From positions 180,642 through 244,641 of the forward strand of contig CACYKH010000001.1 in assembly GCA_902774915.1 (NCBI GenBank): a stretch of DNA of 64,000 nucleotides, read 5' to 3'. This stretch comes from an uncultured Lachnospiraceae bacterium (GTDB lineage Bacteria; Bacillota; Clostridia; Lachnospirales; Lachnospiraceae). Under the pieces are notes generated by a model. The model saw only the letters and a program-made list of their open reading frames with translations, ran no database searches and was not told the DNA's origin. Of this stretch, positions 7,910 through 16,243 are shown in pieces (the stretch's first letter is position 1; each line of letters begins with the position of its first letter). Made by a program: the position numbers and the translations under genes.

Positions 7910-9031
7910 TTAGTGGACGTTGAAAATCGCCATGAACGTACCGGCAGCGACCGCTGTTCCGATAACTCCGGCTACGTTTGGTCCCATTGCATTCATGAGC
8001 AGGAAGTTTGTAGGGTCATACTCCGCTGCAACCTTCTGAGATACTCTGGCAGCCATAGGAACCGCAGAAACTCCGGCAGAACCTATAAGTGGATTAACCT
8101 TACCCTTGGTTATCCAGCACATCAGCTTACCAAACAGAACACCCATGGTGGTTCCGAGAATGAAAGCAATAAGTCCAAGTGCAACGATCTTAAGTGTAGA
8201 AACCTGAAGGAATGCTTCAGCGCTTGTTGTAGCACCAACAGATGTACCAAGCATGATAACAACGATGTACATCATTGCATTTGATGCTGTCTCTGTAAGC
8301 TGCTTAACAACGCCAGACTCTCTAAAGAGGTTTCCAAGCATAAGCATACCAACAAGTGGTGCTGTTGTAGGAAGAATCATAACAACCACAAGTGTAACAA
8401 CTATAGGGAAGATGATTCTCTCAAGCTTAGTAACCTTACGAAGCTGAGGCATACGAATAAGTCTTTCCTTCTTTGTTGTGAAAAGCTTCATAAATGGTGG
8501 CTGAATTACAGGTACAAGTGACATATAAGAATATGCCGCAACTGCGATAGGTCCAAGAAGTGTATCACCCATTCCAAGCTTACCAGCAAGGAAGATTGAT
8601 GTAGGACCATCGGCACCACCGATGATTGATATAGCTGCTGCTTCTTTTCCTGTAAATCCAAATGCTATTGCAAGGAAGTAAGCACCATATATACCGAACT
8701 GCGCCGCAGCTCCTAGAATAAAGCTCGGCGGATAAGCAATTAACGGTCCAAAATCCGTCATCGCACCAACACCCATGAAAATGAGTGATGGAAGAATACT
8801 CCACTCATCCAGTTTATAGAAGTAATGGAGAAGTCCACCCTCTTCTATAATACCAGGGAACATATTTACCAGAAACATACCAAATGAAATTGGTACCAGC
8901 AGGAGTGGCTCGAACCCTTTAGCGATTGCAAGATACATAAAGAAAAATGCAACAAGTATCATTATGTAGTTCTTCCAATCCAGAGTAGCAAATCCTGTCT
9001 GACTGGCAAGATTTATAATTATCTCTTTCAT
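7910..9031 (-). CDS. oadB: Na+-translocating decarboxylase beta subunit
   Basis: Integral membrane subunit that decarboxylates carboxybiotin and exports Na+ in oxaloacetate, methylmalonyl-CoA and glutaconyl-CoA decarboxylases. The 373 residues are hydrophobic throughout and contain the family signatures GGADGPTSIFLAGKL and NAMGPNVAGVIGTA, with the functionally important conserved Asp in the first motif. Length matches the 370-430 residue family. AGGAGG lies about twelve bases before the ATG. Since both carboxyltransferases in this operon would feed the same pump, the subunit name says nothing about which substrate is used. Confidence 0.96.
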   Translation of the reverse strand: MKEIIINLASQTGFATLDWKNYIMILVAFFFMYLAIAKGFEPLLLVPISFGMFLVNMFPGIIEEGGLLHYFYKLDEWSILPSLIFMGVGAMTDFGPLIAYPPSFILGAAAQFGIYGAYFLAIAFGFTGKEAAAISIIGGADGPTSIFLAGKLGMGDTLLGPIAVAAYSYMSLVPVIQPPFMKLFTTKKERLIRMPQLRKVTKLERIIFPIVVTLVVVMILPTTAPLVGMLMLGNLFRESGVVKQLTETASNAMMYIVVIMLGTSVGATTSAEAFLQVSTLKIVALGLIAFILGTTMGVLFGKLMCWITKGKVNPLIGSAGVSAVPMAARVSQKVAAEYDPTNFLLMNAMGPNVAGVIGTAVAAGTFMAIFNVH

Positions 9032-9053
9032 TTTAGACTATTTCCTCCTAAGG

Positions 9054-9434
9054 TTAGTTAAGTGTTACGAGTGTATCACCAGATTCAACCTGAGCGCCTA
9101 CTGTTGTATCAACAGAAGCTACCTTTCCATCCTCAGGAGCAACAATTTCATTTTCCATCTTCATAGCTTCAAGAACCATAAGAACATCGCCCTTCTTAAC
9201 GTCCTTACCAACTTCTGTCTTAACAGAAAGAATCTTTCCAGGCATTGGAGCAGAAACTACTACAGATCCCTGAGCACCAGATGGTGCTGCAGCTGGAGCT
9301 GCTGCTGGAGCCGCTGCTTGTGCAGCTGCTGGAGCTACTACTGGAGCTGCTGCTGAAGGAGCTGCACCTGCGCCAACCTCTTCTACAGCAACATCATATG
9401 TTGTACCATTAACTGTTATTTTATAATTTTTCAT
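9054..9434 (-). CDS. Biotin carboxyl carrier protein of the decarboxylase complex
   Basis: 126 residues: a short N-terminal docking segment (1-20), a flexible Ala/Pro linker (about 21-55) and a biotinyl domain with the motif EAMKMEN. Lys92 is the predicted biotin attachment site. It matches the gamma/1.3S carriers (MmdC, GcdC, transcarboxylase 1.3S) that shuttle carboxyl groups to the membrane subunit. The low-complexity Ala-Pro linker lets the biotin arm swing between catalytic sites. AGGAGG lies eight bases before the ATG; 20 bases separate it from the lipoprotein gene upstream. Confidence 0.96.
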   Translation of the reverse strand: MKNYKITVNGTTYDVAVEEVGAGAAPSAAAPVVAPAAAQAAAPAAAPAAAPSGAQGSVVVSAPMPGKILSVKTEVGKDVKKGDVLMVLEAMKMENEIVAPEDGKVASVDTTVGAQVESGDTLVTLN

Positions 9435-9453
9435 TTATCTAATCCTCCTAAGA

Positions 9454-10431
9454 CTATCTTCTTCTAATCGATCTAACAACGAGTGTATCCTTACTTGCTG
9501 TGTATGCAGGTCCTCTTGCTCCGCCTGCTGCTGCATTGATTGCCGCTGTAATAACTGCAACAAGCTCTGCATCATTCATCAGGTCATCTTTAGCAAATGC
9601 AACCTGTGGGGCAGCTTTCTCTGTTCCACTGGCAGCAAGGATTCTCTCTTCTGTTTTCTTCTTTGCATCGTCATGAGCCTTTTTCTTTTCTGCTTTTGCT
9701 TTACGTATATCTGCATCGAAAAGAAGTGGCAGATATTTCAGAAGGCTGATAACAAATGAAATAAATATAAGTACTATGAATACAACGCCCATACCAATGG
9801 CTGTATTCTTACCACCCTGAGCTACAAGCTCTTTTGTTGAATAAACAGCACTTACCTCACACTCTTCTGCAATATATGGATACTCTCCATAAGCAGCTGC
9901 AAGATAACTATCAAGGAATGCATCCATAGATGTTAAATCAAGTTCTGGATAATTTCCATACATCTGAGATACAAAACTTGCTGTATCCAAACCATACTGA
10001 GATGCCTGAGAAGACAGGTCAGTATATAATTTTTCTTTATCATAGTCGAATGCTTTATTTTGCTTGTAAGAAACCGTAACCTTTACATCTCTATGCTCGA
10101 AACGGCATATCTGTGAAAAGTTAACCTTACCATCTACACCATTAGAAGTAGTACCATCCTTAAAGTCCATGAAGTATCCAACATGGTCTGTAGTCTGAGC
10201 TGCTTCGAAACCTGCAATTGCAGTCTTCTGAAGCTCATCACCTTCGCTGAGGTAGTAATCCTTCTGAGCTGGTGTAACTTCAACATACTGATTAATAATC
10301 TCTTTAGTCTGTGACTGCATAAGATCATTATCAACTTCGAAGTTAAGTTCCTCCTCGGCACATCCTGTCAGGACAAACATAAAGGTAAGTAACATACTAA
10401 GCAAAAGCATTATCTTAAGCTTATTCTTCAT
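9454..10431 (-). CDS. OadG-like delta/gamma subunit with lipoprotein N-terminal domain
   Basis: 325 residues in three parts: a lipoprotein signal with lipobox LTGC (Cys24), an extracytoplasmic domain of about 180 residues of unknown function, and an OadG-type membrane helix (about 210-235, motif KNTAIGMGVVF) followed by a basic, Ala-rich cytoplasmic tail ending near VVRSIRRR. The C-terminal tail resembles MmdD/OadG, which anchor the soluble subunits to the pump. Ordinary OadG is about 80-130 residues, so the large lipid-anchored domain is an addition; it could act as a sensor or clamp outside the cell, which is speculation. AGGAGG precedes the ATG. Confidence 0.88.
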   Translation of the reverse strand: MKNKLKIMLLLSMLLTFMFVLTGCAEEELNFEVDNDLMQSQTKEIINQYVEVTPAQKDYYLSEGDELQKTAIAGFEAAQTTDHVGYFMDFKDGTTSNGVDGKVNFSQICRFEHRDVKVTVSYKQNKAFDYDKEKLYTDLSSQASQYGLDTASFVSQMYGNYPELDLTSMDAFLDSYLAAAYGEYPYIAEECEVSAVYSTKELVAQGGKNTAIGMGVVFIVLIFISFVISLLKYLPLLFDADIRKAKAEKKKAHDDAKKKTEERILAASGTEKAAPQVAFAKDDLMNDAELVAVITAAINAAAGGARGPAYTASKDTLVVRSIRRR

Positions 10432-10445
10432 TAATTTACTCCTCC

Positions 10446-11855
10446 TTAGAAAGCCATATGCTTCTTATATGGTCTGTCCTCACTCTTTGTAGCGAGCATG
10501 TCAAATGCAGCAATAAGTCTCTTTCTTGTTGCATCTGGCTCAATGATATCATCAACGTATCCACGCTTAGCAACTGCTGCTGCACCTGCCTGAGCCTCTG
10601 TTACCTTAGCAGCTGCATCCTTGATAGCTGCTTTCTTGTCATCTGACTCATTGATATCATCAGCAAACATAATCTCAGCAGCTGTACTTGGATCTGTAAT
10701 TCCAACTGTAGCTGATGGCCATGCATAAACAATATCAGCACCAAGTGACTTAGAATTCATTGCAATGTATGCTGAACCAAATGCATCGCCTACGATTACA
10801 TTTATCTTTGGAACAGTTGCATTTGCAAATGCAACTGTGAGTTTAGCTGTTGCTCTTGCAATTCTCTTCTCGTTATCAAATGTAGCCTCAAAGCCCTTTA
10901 CATTTGTAAGAGAAAGAACCGGAATGTTGAATGCATCAGCAAAGCTTACAAAATCAGCAGCTTTAACTGCACCTTCAAAGCTAAGGAGCTTTTCCTGATT
11001 ACCGATGGCTGCTACTGTAGCACCACCAAGCTTAATAAGACCAGTGAACATATCCTTACCGAATGAAGCCTTAGACTCAATAACGATATTGTCATCAGCA
11101 ATACTCTGTACTATTGCCTTGATATCATCTACTGAGCTTTCGATTCCAGGAGTTGTTCTGTTAAGATCATCAGCACAATCAGAAACTTCACAATCTATAT
11201 TGTTTGATGGAAGATATGTAATAAGATTTTTAATATGATCCAATACCTGATTATCATTCTCATATACTGCATCTACAAGAGTAGTATTCTCGCTTACATA
11301 CTGAGCAGATGAAGTATCACATTTTTCCTCATAATTACCCTTGATGGCATTTGGGCTGTTAACAAAGAGTTTTGAGTCCTCTACCATGTAAGTGAAATCA
11401 GAAAGTGCTGCAAGAACACTTGTTCCACCACCGCAGTTGCCAAAAATTGCAGTAATCTGTGGGATAACACCTGAAGCCATTGTGCTCTTCTTGAAAAGTG
11501 CACCAAAGCTGTGAAGTGAATCTGTTGCTTCCTGAAGTCTAAGACCAGCACAGTCAATAAGACCGATTACAGGAGCTCCAACCTTCATAGCAAGAGAATA
11601 TACATTTGAAATCTTCTTCGCATGCATCTCTCCAATTGCACCACCAAGAACGCTTGCATCCTGGCTGTACACATAAACGAGTCTGCCATCGATCTGACCA
11701 TATCCGGTTATAACACCGTCCTTAGGTGTATCGAGAGACTCCATGTTGAAATCAGTAGCTCTTGCTGTAACTGCAGAACCAATTTCAACAAAACTTGCGT
11801 CATCAAGCAGAGTACTTATTCTCTCACTTGCTGACAGTTTAAGCTTGTCGCTCAT
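10446..11855 (-). CDS. Acyl-CoA carboxyltransferase, methylmalonyl-CoA decarboxylase alpha-like
   Basis: A crotonase-fold carboxyltransferase of the MmdA/PccB/12S family with two half-domains, carrying motifs GGAIGEMHAKKI and GNCGGGTSVLAALSDF in the first and GDAFGSAYIAMNSK in the second. At 469 residues it is shorter than MmdA (about 510) and is divergent, so the acyl-CoA substrate (methylmalonyl-, malonyl- or glutaconyl-CoA) cannot be named. I place the start at the ATG at 11855: a GGAGGA lies seven bases upstream and overlaps the earlier in-frame ATG at 11870. First gene of the decarboxylase operon, directly behind the promoter at 11919-11947. Confidence 0.88.
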   Translation of the reverse strand: MSDKLKLSASERISTLLDDASFVEIGSAVTARATDFNMESLDTPKDGVITGYGQIDGRLVYVYSQDASVLGGAIGEMHAKKISNVYSLAMKVGAPVIGLIDCAGLRLQEATDSLHSFGALFKKSTMASGVIPQITAIFGNCGGGTSVLAALSDFTYMVEDSKLFVNSPNAIKGNYEEKCDTSSAQYVSENTTLVDAVYENDNQVLDHIKNLITYLPSNNIDCEVSDCADDLNRTTPGIESSVDDIKAIVQSIADDNIVIESKASFGKDMFTGLIKLGGATVAAIGNQEKLLSFEGAVKAADFVSFADAFNIPVLSLTNVKGFEATFDNEKRIARATAKLTVAFANATVPKINVIVGDAFGSAYIAMNSKSLGADIVYAWPSATVGITDPSTAAEIMFADDINESDDKKAAIKDAAAKVTEAQAGAAAVAKRGYVDDIIEPDATRKRLIAAFDMLATKSEDRPYKKHMAF

Positions 11856-11888
11856 TACATTGTCCTCCATGTATAATATTTAGTGAAA

Positions 11889-11947
11889 GTCCATAATGGA
11901 CCAAAATTCGCCTTATATATTATATGGGTTTGACCCTTTTATTTCAA
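11889..11947 (-). promoter_or_regulatory. Promoter of the decarboxylase operon with two small palindromes
   Basis: A TTGAAA -35 (11942-11947) and perfect TATAAT -10 (11919-11924) are separated by exactly 17 bases. The spacer holds GGGTCAAACCC, an inverted repeat, and the start of the transcript holds the 13-base palindrome GTCCATAATGGAC (11889-11901). Both are placed where a repressor would block RNA polymerase, so they are operator candidates. No matching regulator gene is visible nearby. Confidence 0.75.
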
Positions 11948-11994
11948 CCTAAAAATAAAGAAATGTTTAACAAATATTGCTTTCTTTTCAAAAT

Positions 11995-12051
11995 CAAAAA
12001 ATAAGTCAATGAGGTCAAATTTCTAAAACTCTGATTTGTCCCCATTGACTT
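11995..12051 (-). terminator. Terminator after pgsA
   Basis: A long stem (AAGTCAATG with CATTGACTT, continuing inward with a few mismatches, 12003-12020 with 12035-12051) is followed on the minus strand by a run of T. It ends the pgsA transcript and insulates it from the decarboxylase operon. Confidence 0.8.
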
Positions 12052-12082
12052 AATAATTTTTCTGTATTTTATTACGAAAATA

Positions 12083-12640
12083 CTACTTATATGACTTGAT
12101 AACGCCCTTATTTTTAACTAGATAATCGATTAATGAAACGATCGTAAGTATAAGGGATGCATATATAAGAATCTGCTCAAATATATGTATTGGACTTGCG
12201 GCATTTGGGAATACTGTTGCAAGATCTGGAATCATAACGCAGAGCATAACCATTGTCACTGCTGTTTTAACCTTGCCCCACCATCCTGCTGCAATAACAA
12301 TTCCGTTATCTGCAGCAACAAGTCTGAATCCACTTATAATAAATTCTCTGGAAATAATAACTATTACTATCCAGGCAGGAATTCTTCCAAGTTCTATAAG
12401 CGCGATCATTGCTGCTGATACAAGAAGCTTATCAGCCAGCGGATCCATAAACTTTCCAAAATCTGTAACCAGATTGTACTTTCTAGCTATCTTACCATCC
12501 ACCATATCTGAAAGAGATGCAATGATAAATACAGCCAGAGCTAACCACTTATTGCCTGGAATTGCATCTATATATAGTAAAACTAAAAAAATTGGAATAA
12601 GTATCACTCTAAAAATTGTTATTTTATTAGGTAAATTCAT
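12083..12640 (-). CDS. pgsA: CDP-diacylglycerol-glycerol-3-phosphate 3-phosphatidyltransferase
   Basis: Membrane enzyme that makes phosphatidylglycerol phosphate, the first committed step of phosphatidylglycerol and cardiolipin synthesis. The 185 residues contain the full CDP-alcohol phosphotransferase motif between DMVDGKIARKYN and GKFMDPLADK, with its Asp residues intact, and five to six hydrophobic helices. Length is normal. A GAGG sits ahead of the ATG. In Clostridia it commonly follows rimO; here a secreted-protein gene lies between them. Confidence 0.95.
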   Translation of the reverse strand: MNLPNKITIFRVILIPIFLVLLYIDAIPGNKWLALAVFIIASLSDMVDGKIARKYNLVTDFGKFMDPLADKLLVSAAMIALIELGRIPAWIVIVIISREFIISGFRLVAADNGIVIAAGWWGKVKTAVTMVMLCVMIPDLATVFPNAASPIHIFEQILIYASLILTIVSLIDYLVKNKGVIKSYK

Positions 12641-12662
12641 ATTATCATCCTCTTTTTATAAT

Positions 12663-13958
12663 TTAGCTCATATATCCACTGGAATTGAACCAGTATTTAA
12701 CTCCGTCAATCCACAGGTACTGGTTATGTGGATACCATCCATTATCCTCATACCACCAGCCTGTTCCGTCAAGATGCCATTTTCCATGAGAATAATTTTC
12801 ATCCCATGCACCGTCAGAACCAAGCCAGCATCCATCACGGTATTCTGAATAATCCATATAGCCATCTGCTGTGAAGTAATACCACTTTCCGTCTATCTTC
12901 TGCCACTGTGAATGAGGATACCATCCCTTGCTGTCCTCAAACCACCAGCCTTTGCTGTTTGACTTCCAGCTACCCTTAGCAGTATAAGAAGTGCCGCCGT
13001 TAGCATCGTACCACTGGCCCTTTACCCATTCATTCTTATACGAAGTTCCTTTTGATTTGCCAGAACCACTATTTGAAGAACTTCCAGAATTATTGTTACT
13101 GTTATTATTTGAACTTGTTTTAGTAAAATCAAATATTATCTTAGCATAATATGATTGATATGTTCTCTCATTTTCTTCGCATCGATATTGCGCCATAGTA
13201 AAAGATATAGTTTTTGTAAGACTGCAAGTTCCCAGTTTAGTAATACTAAAAACATTATTAATATAACACATTCTGACATCATATTTTCCATCATTATCCA
13301 AATCAAAATCTGTATAATCAGAATCTGAATAATAGCCAATATGATTGTCTGATGCTTCATATGACAGATGCTGGATAATATGCTTCACTCTGCTGTCAGG
13401 CAGACTAAAAGTCGTATTATCTTTTGTAAAGTCAACTGTAAGAGTACCAAGATTATAGTTAGGTTCATTTTTTATAGTAATATCACACTCTAAAGTTCTT
13501 GAATAAGCACCTGAAGAAATTTTAATATTAGAAAAAGGACTATTATCACTCAAAATAACATAATTTATAACGTTGATATTATATTTACTAATATCAACAG
13601 CAGCATGTGGTTTACTTTGATTTTCGAGAGATTCAATACGCGCAAAATAATGATACGTTTTACCAGCTACCAATTCATCCTCTTCACCAATATCTTTTCC
13701 GCTTAATTTATCTTTTAAAGAACAACCACTCAATTGTAGAGTAATATCAGAGAAAAACAATTTAGAATCCCAACAAATAGCATCTTTTCTTTTTAATCCA
13801 CCATAAGGTCTTACATTTAAAGAAATTGTTTTACTACTCATATCACAATCTATATCTATACTGTATGCTTCACTATCAATTTTAAAACTAAAAATAGTTC
13901 CAATCACAATAGCGAACGCCATAAATACAGCTAATATTTTCTTATTTACCCTCTTCAT
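12663..13958 (-). CDS. Secreted protein with C-terminal cell-wall-binding repeats
   Basis: 431 residues from the ATG at 13958 (an AAAGG lies about seven bases upstream, a better fit than the ATG at 13964). An N-terminal signal peptide (about 1-30, MKRVNKKILAVFMAF) is followed by a beta-rich domain of about 250 residues that I do not recognise, a Ser/Asn/Gly linker, and four or so aromatic repeats of the choline/glucan-binding type (GWWFEDSKGWYP, WYYFTADGYM, GWWYEDNGWYP, YWFNSSGYM). It is probably held on the surface by wall polymers. More AT-rich than the flanking pgsA and rimO, between which it sits, so probably an acquired gene. Confidence 0.82.
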   Translation of the reverse strand: MKRVNKKILAVFMAFAIVIGTIFSFKIDSEAYSIDIDCDMSSKTISLNVRPYGGLKRKDAICWDSKLFFSDITLQLSGCSLKDKLSGKDIGEEDELVAGKTYHYFARIESLENQSKPHAAVDISKYNINVINYVILSDNSPFSNIKISSGAYSRTLECDITIKNEPNYNLGTLTVDFTKDNTTFSLPDSRVKHIIQHLSYEASDNHIGYYSDSDYTDFDLDNDGKYDVRMCYINNVFSITKLGTCSLTKTISFTMAQYRCEENERTYQSYYAKIIFDFTKTSSNNNSNNNSGSSSNSGSGKSKGTSYKNEWVKGQWYDANGGTSYTAKGSWKSNSKGWWFEDSKGWYPHSQWQKIDGKWYYFTADGYMDYSEYRDGCWLGSDGAWDENYSHGKWHLDGTGWWYEDNGWYPHNQYLWIDGVKYWFNSSGYMS

Positions 13959-13987
13959 AACCATACCTTTCTATACAAATCCTATTT

Positions 13988-15340
13988 CTAAACCAATCTT
14001 CCTTCGAGATCATAAATATCCGAATCCGTAATCTTTACCCGGACTATCTCGCCAGAAATAAGTTCTCTCTCCGATTCTATAAATACCATACCATCTATAT
14101 CAGGAGCATCCATATAAGAACGTCCAACATAAACATCATCATCCGGTAAATATCCATCTATGATTACATCAAACTCTTTATCGATATAGCCTTCCAGCTT
14201 TTCAATTGAAATATCCTGCTGAAGAAGCATTATGTCCTGCATACGTTCATTCTTGGTCTCTTCATCAACCTGATCAGAAAACTTAGCTGCAGGTGTGCCA
14301 TCCTCTTGAGAATAAGTAAATACCCCTACATGATCAAGCCTAAGCTCCGCTAGAGTTTCAATTAGCATTTCATGATCATCGGTTGTTTCACCAGGGAATC
14401 CTGTAATAATTGTAGTCCTTATGATAACATCCGGCATCTTCTCACGAAGCTCAGAAACAACCTTTCTGATTCCGTAATTATCTATGCGTCTACCCATCTG
14501 CATAAGAATGTCATCCTCAGTATGCTGAATAGGCATATCAATATAATGAAGAACCTTAGGATTAGAGGCTATTTCATCTATAAGCTCTGGATAAATCTCC
14601 TCTGGATAAGCATATAGAAGTCTAATCCATTCTATTCCATCAATCTTTGCCAGCTCTTTTAGAAGAATATGCAGTCTCTTCTCACCATACAGGTCAATTC
14701 CATAGCAAGTTGTTTCCTGAGCCACAAGAATAAGCTCTTTAACTCCAGAATCCGCAAGAACCTTGGCTTCTTCAATAACAGATTCCATCGGAACACTTTT
14801 GTACTTACCCTTGAAATAAGGAATTGCACAATATGTACATCTCTTATCACATCCATCAGCAATCTTAAGATACTCAAGATAAGGACGTTCAGTAACAATA
14901 CGTTCTATCTTCGTTCTATCTGGATATGGAGAATCAAGCTCAGAATACCTGGTTACAGGTTTTTCATCAGAGCTGTTCTTACCATCTCTTGCCCGAAGCT
15001 CATCAACTACTTCAACAATACTGTCAAGAGCCATAGTGCCTATGAAAGCATCTACCTCTGGGATTTCATCTGCAATCTGATCCTTATAGCGCTGCGCCAT
15101 ACATCCAGTACATATAAGATACTTAAGCCGTCCATTTTTTAATTCGGACAGCTCAAGAAGTTTATCTATACTCTCCTGTGTGGCTGATTCAATAAAACAG
15201 CAGGTATTAACTACTGCAACATCAGCCTCTTCAGGATCAGAAGTAAGATTATATTCACTTTTATCAATCAGCCCCAGCATTCTCTCACTGTCGGCCGTAT
15301 TCTTATCGCAACCTAAGGTCACAAGTAAAATATTATACAT
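13988..15340 (-). CDS. rimO: Ribosomal protein S12 methylthiotransferase
   Basis: Radical-SAM enzyme that methylthiolates the universally conserved Asp of ribosomal protein S12. The 450 residues show the three-part MTTase plan: an N-terminal UPF0004 domain with three Cys for an auxiliary [4Fe-4S] cluster (in GCDKN, NTCCF and CTGCM), the radical-SAM motif CDKRCTYC, and a C-terminal TRAM domain. The motif GCDKN and the PYLEYLKIADGCDK segment favour RimO over the tRNA enzyme MiaB. It starts 17 bases after folD and likely shares its transcript. Confidence 0.95.
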   Translation of the reverse strand: MYNILLVTLGCDKNTADSERMLGLIDKSEYNLTSDPEEADVAVVNTCCFIESATQESIDKLLELSELKNGRLKYLICTGCMAQRYKDQIADEIPEVDAFIGTMALDSIVEVVDELRARDGKNSSDEKPVTRYSELDSPYPDRTKIERIVTERPYLEYLKIADGCDKRCTYCAIPYFKGKYKSVPMESVIEEAKVLADSGVKELILVAQETTCYGIDLYGEKRLHILLKELAKIDGIEWIRLLYAYPEEIYPELIDEIASNPKVLHYIDMPIQHTEDDILMQMGRRIDNYGIRKVVSELREKMPDVIIRTTIITGFPGETTDDHEMLIETLAELRLDHVGVFTYSQEDGTPAAKFSDQVDEETKNERMQDIMLLQQDISIEKLEGYIDKEFDVIIDGYLPDDDVYVGRSYMDAPDIDGMVFIESERELISGEIVRVKITDSDIYDLEGRLV

Positions 15341-15357
15341 ACAAAAACCTATAATAA

Positions 15358-16218
15358 TTAAACAAGATCATGCTTCATAACAGCAGCCTGATAACAATTG
15401 TTCATAAGACCTGCTATAGTCATAGGACCAACTCCGCCAGGAACAGGTGTGATCTTTCCAGCAACAGGTTCAACACTTTCAAAATCAACATCTCCGCAAA
15501 GCTTCTTAGTTCCATCTATTCTATGAATACCTACATCAATAACTGTAGCACCCTCTTTAACATAAGATGCATCTATATACTTTGGCTGACCAATAGCAAC
15601 TACAAGCACATCAGCATTCTTACAAATCTCCTTAAGATTCTTTGTATGCGAATGACAAATTGTAACTGTCGCATTCTCTCTAAGAAGAAGAATACCCATA
15701 GGCTTACCAACAATATTACTTCTTCCAACTACTACAGCATTTGCACCATCGAGATTCACACCACTTCTCTTAAGAAGTTCAATAACACCAGCTGGAGTAC
15801 ATGATACAAATCCTCTAACTCCAATACTAAGTCTACCAACACTTTCAGGATGGAAGCCATCAACATCCTTATCAGGACTTATGGCACGTATAATCTTATC
15901 CTCATCAATATGCTTAGGAAGTGGCAACTGAACAAGAATTCCATCCACTGTCTTATCTCTATTTAGATCATCAATTAACTCCAGAAGCTCCTTCTCACTA
16001 GTTTCTTCAGGAAGTTCATAAGACTTTGAGATTATTCCTGTATACTCACAAGCCTTCTTCTTATTACCAACATAAACTGTCGAAGCAGGATCATTTCCAA
16101 CAAGAATTACAGCCAAAGTAACATCAATCCCATGATGCTCCTTAAGGGACGCAACCTTATCCTTAACCTCATCCTTCAAATCCTGCGAAATCTTCTTACC
16201 ATCGATTAATTCAGCCAT
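15358..16218 (-). CDS. folD: Bifunctional methylene-THF dehydrogenase / methenyl-THF cyclohydrolase
   Basis: Interconverts methylene-, methenyl- and 10-formyl-tetrahydrofolate using NADP. 286 residues, with YVGNKKKACEYTGI (catalytic Lys in the first part), DGILVQLPLPKHID, DVDGFHPESVGRL and the nucleotide-binding VVVGRSNIVGKPMG, ending with the PVPGGVGPMT motif. All are canonical. It lies 25 bases downstream of fhs, so the two steps linking formate to one-carbon folate are co-transcribed. Confidence 0.97.
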   Translation of the reverse strand: MAELIDGKKISQDLKDEVKDKVASLKEHHGIDVTLAVILVGNDPASTVYVGNKKKACEYTGIISKSYELPEETSEKELLELIDDLNRDKTVDGILVQLPLPKHIDEDKIIRAISPDKDVDGFHPESVGRLSIGVRGFVSCTPAGVIELLKRSGVNLDGANAVVVGRSNIVGKPMGILLLRENATVTICHSHTKNLKEICKNADVLVVAIGQPKYIDASYVKEGATVIDVGIHRIDGTKKLCGDVDFESVEPVAGKITPVPGGVGPMTIAGLMNNCYQAAVMKHDLV

Positions 16219-16243
16219 TTTAATCTAGTTTCTCCTTAATTTA

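Noticed and set aside
9300-9370. Tandem repeat in the biotin carrier gene
   Set aside because: It encodes the flexible Ala-Pro linker expected in biotin carriers.
12273-12848. 191-codon plus-strand frame opposite pgsA
   Set aside because: Antisense to pgsA and the secreted-protein gene; no family similarity or start signal.
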